Below, in pieces: positions 5,074 through 5,687 of a stretch of DNA of 5,687 bases. The stretch is taken from the NCBI GenBank assembly GCA_028822575.1, contig JAPKDN010000227.1, positions 1 through 5,687 on the forward strand, in the 5' to 3' direction. The stretch's first letter is position 1; every line of letters begins with the position of its first letter. This DNA is from Alphaproteobacteria bacterium (lineage in GTDB: Bacteria > Pseudomonadota > Alphaproteobacteria > Thalassobaculales > Thalassobaculaceae). Made by a program: the position numbers and the translations under genes. The notes under the pieces are model-generated. The model saw nothing but the letters and a program-made list of their open reading frames with translations, did no database searches and was not told the DNA's origin.

Positions 5074-5687
5074 ATGACGGCCCTGATGAGCGACACCGAC
5101 GTCATTCAACGGGTCCTAGACCACGCGGCGGCGAGAACGACCGACCTTGGCGACGATGTTTGGCGCGAACCGGTCGAAAATTATCGCAGTCAGGAACGTT
5201 TCGATCTGGAGATGGAGCTCTTCAAGCGCCTGCCAATGGTCTATTGCCCTTCCGCCGCCCTTCCCGAGAACGGCTGCTATGTGGCGCGAACTCTTGCTGG
5301 CTCGCCTTTACTGGCGGTGCGGGGCGATGATGGCGTGGTGCGCACCTTCTACAACGCCTGCCGTCATCGCGGTATGATGCTAGCTGAGGGCAGCGGCAAG
5401 ACCAGCACATTTATCTGCGGTTATCACGCCTGGGCCTATGGCTTGGATGGTGACCTCAAGAACATCGCCGGAGGAGCGGAAGGGTTCGGAGGGATCGACT
5501 TTGCTTCCCACAGTCTGGTGCCGGTGCATACGCAAGAAAAGGGTAGCTTGGTGTTCGTCACCCAGAAAGAACCAATTTCCGAAGGCGCTCTGCAAGAACT
5601 GCCCGATCTAATCGAACCCGGCCAAGAGGTGTTCGAGTATTCCAGTTTCTGATGACGCGAACTGGAAGCTTCTGCTTGAGACTTCGA
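5074..5687 (+). pseudogene. Rieske oxygenase alpha-subunit-like gene, frameshifted and cut by window edge
   Basis: This is the N-terminal Rieske [2Fe-2S] domain of an aromatic-ring-hydroxylating-type oxygenase, which passes electrons to a mononuclear iron site in a C-terminal domain that would lie beyond the window. Counting from the ATG at 5074, the cluster ligands are Cys96 and His98 (CRHRG) and Cys115 and His118 (CGYHAW), with normal CxH-x16-CxxH spacing. The ATG follows GGTGA at 5064-5068 and is preferred to the GTG at 5065; an ATG at 5086 is also possible. The frame closes at TGA 5650-5652 after EVFEYSSF, but the family's next motif (DDANWKLLLET, recalling NWKLLxExFLE) continues at once in the +1 frame from 5651 to the edge. 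An extra T in TTT at 5646-5648 would explain it. This is either a real lesion or a sequencing error. The substrate is unknown. Confidence 0.8.

Noticed and set aside
5644..5652. Programmed +1 frameshift in the Rieske gene
   Set aside because: No known slippery context or stimulatory structure is visible, and the neighbours are pseudogenes, so decay or a read error is simpler.
1..5687. CRISPR array, tRNA or rRNA gene, insertion sequence or toxin-antitoxin pair
   Set aside because: I looked for regularly spaced repeats, cloverleaf-like sequences, transposase motifs and small paired genes and found none.

Overview
The window looks like an alphaproteobacterial chromosome segment, plausibly Rhodospirillales-like. 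The DNA is moderately GC-rich. The products that can be recognised (a TRAP transporter of the mannitol/chloroaromatic type, a PAS-type histidine kinase, an AMP nucleosidase and a Rieske oxygenase) have the sequence style of that class. This assignment is inference from protein style, not from a search.

Layout. Positions 96-1929 (minus strand) hold an intact, tightly coupled pair of TRAP transporter membrane subunits, dctQ then dctM, followed by a terminator-like hairpin. Divergent from it, 2105-3112 (plus) is an intact cytoplasmic asparaginase/glutaminase-family amidohydrolase. The usual third TRAP partner, the periplasmic binding protein dctP, is absent. A possible relic of its last ~20 codons lies on the minus strand at 2031-2093, exactly where a dctP 3' end is expected, directly behind the asparaginase ribosome-binding site.

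From about 3200 to the right edge the genes are broken. Positions 3200-4113 (plus) are a decayed PAS/histidine kinase with several frame changes, in-frame stops and an internal deletion that removed the phospho-acceptor histidine region. Positions 4080-4852 (minus) are the N-terminal half of an AMP nucleosidase with two nonsense codons and a frameshift, its catalytic half missing. The two relics meet tail to tail near 4085-4110, which suggests one deletion removed both 3' ends. Positions 5074 to the end (plus) hold the Rieske domain of an aromatic-ring-hydroxylating-type oxygenase, with an apparent one-base frameshift at 5646-5650 just before the window ends.

The ~220-bp gap between the AMP nucleosidase relic and the Rieske gene is dense in inverted repeats, including a perfect 10-bp pair whose arms are themselves near-palindromes about 42 bp apart. 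This is the best candidate regulatory or structured element here.

The TRAP permeases and the amidohydrolase could together import and deamidate an organic acid or amide, but only their adjacency supports that. I see no convincing new defence or mobile system. The main story is gene decay and rearrangement.
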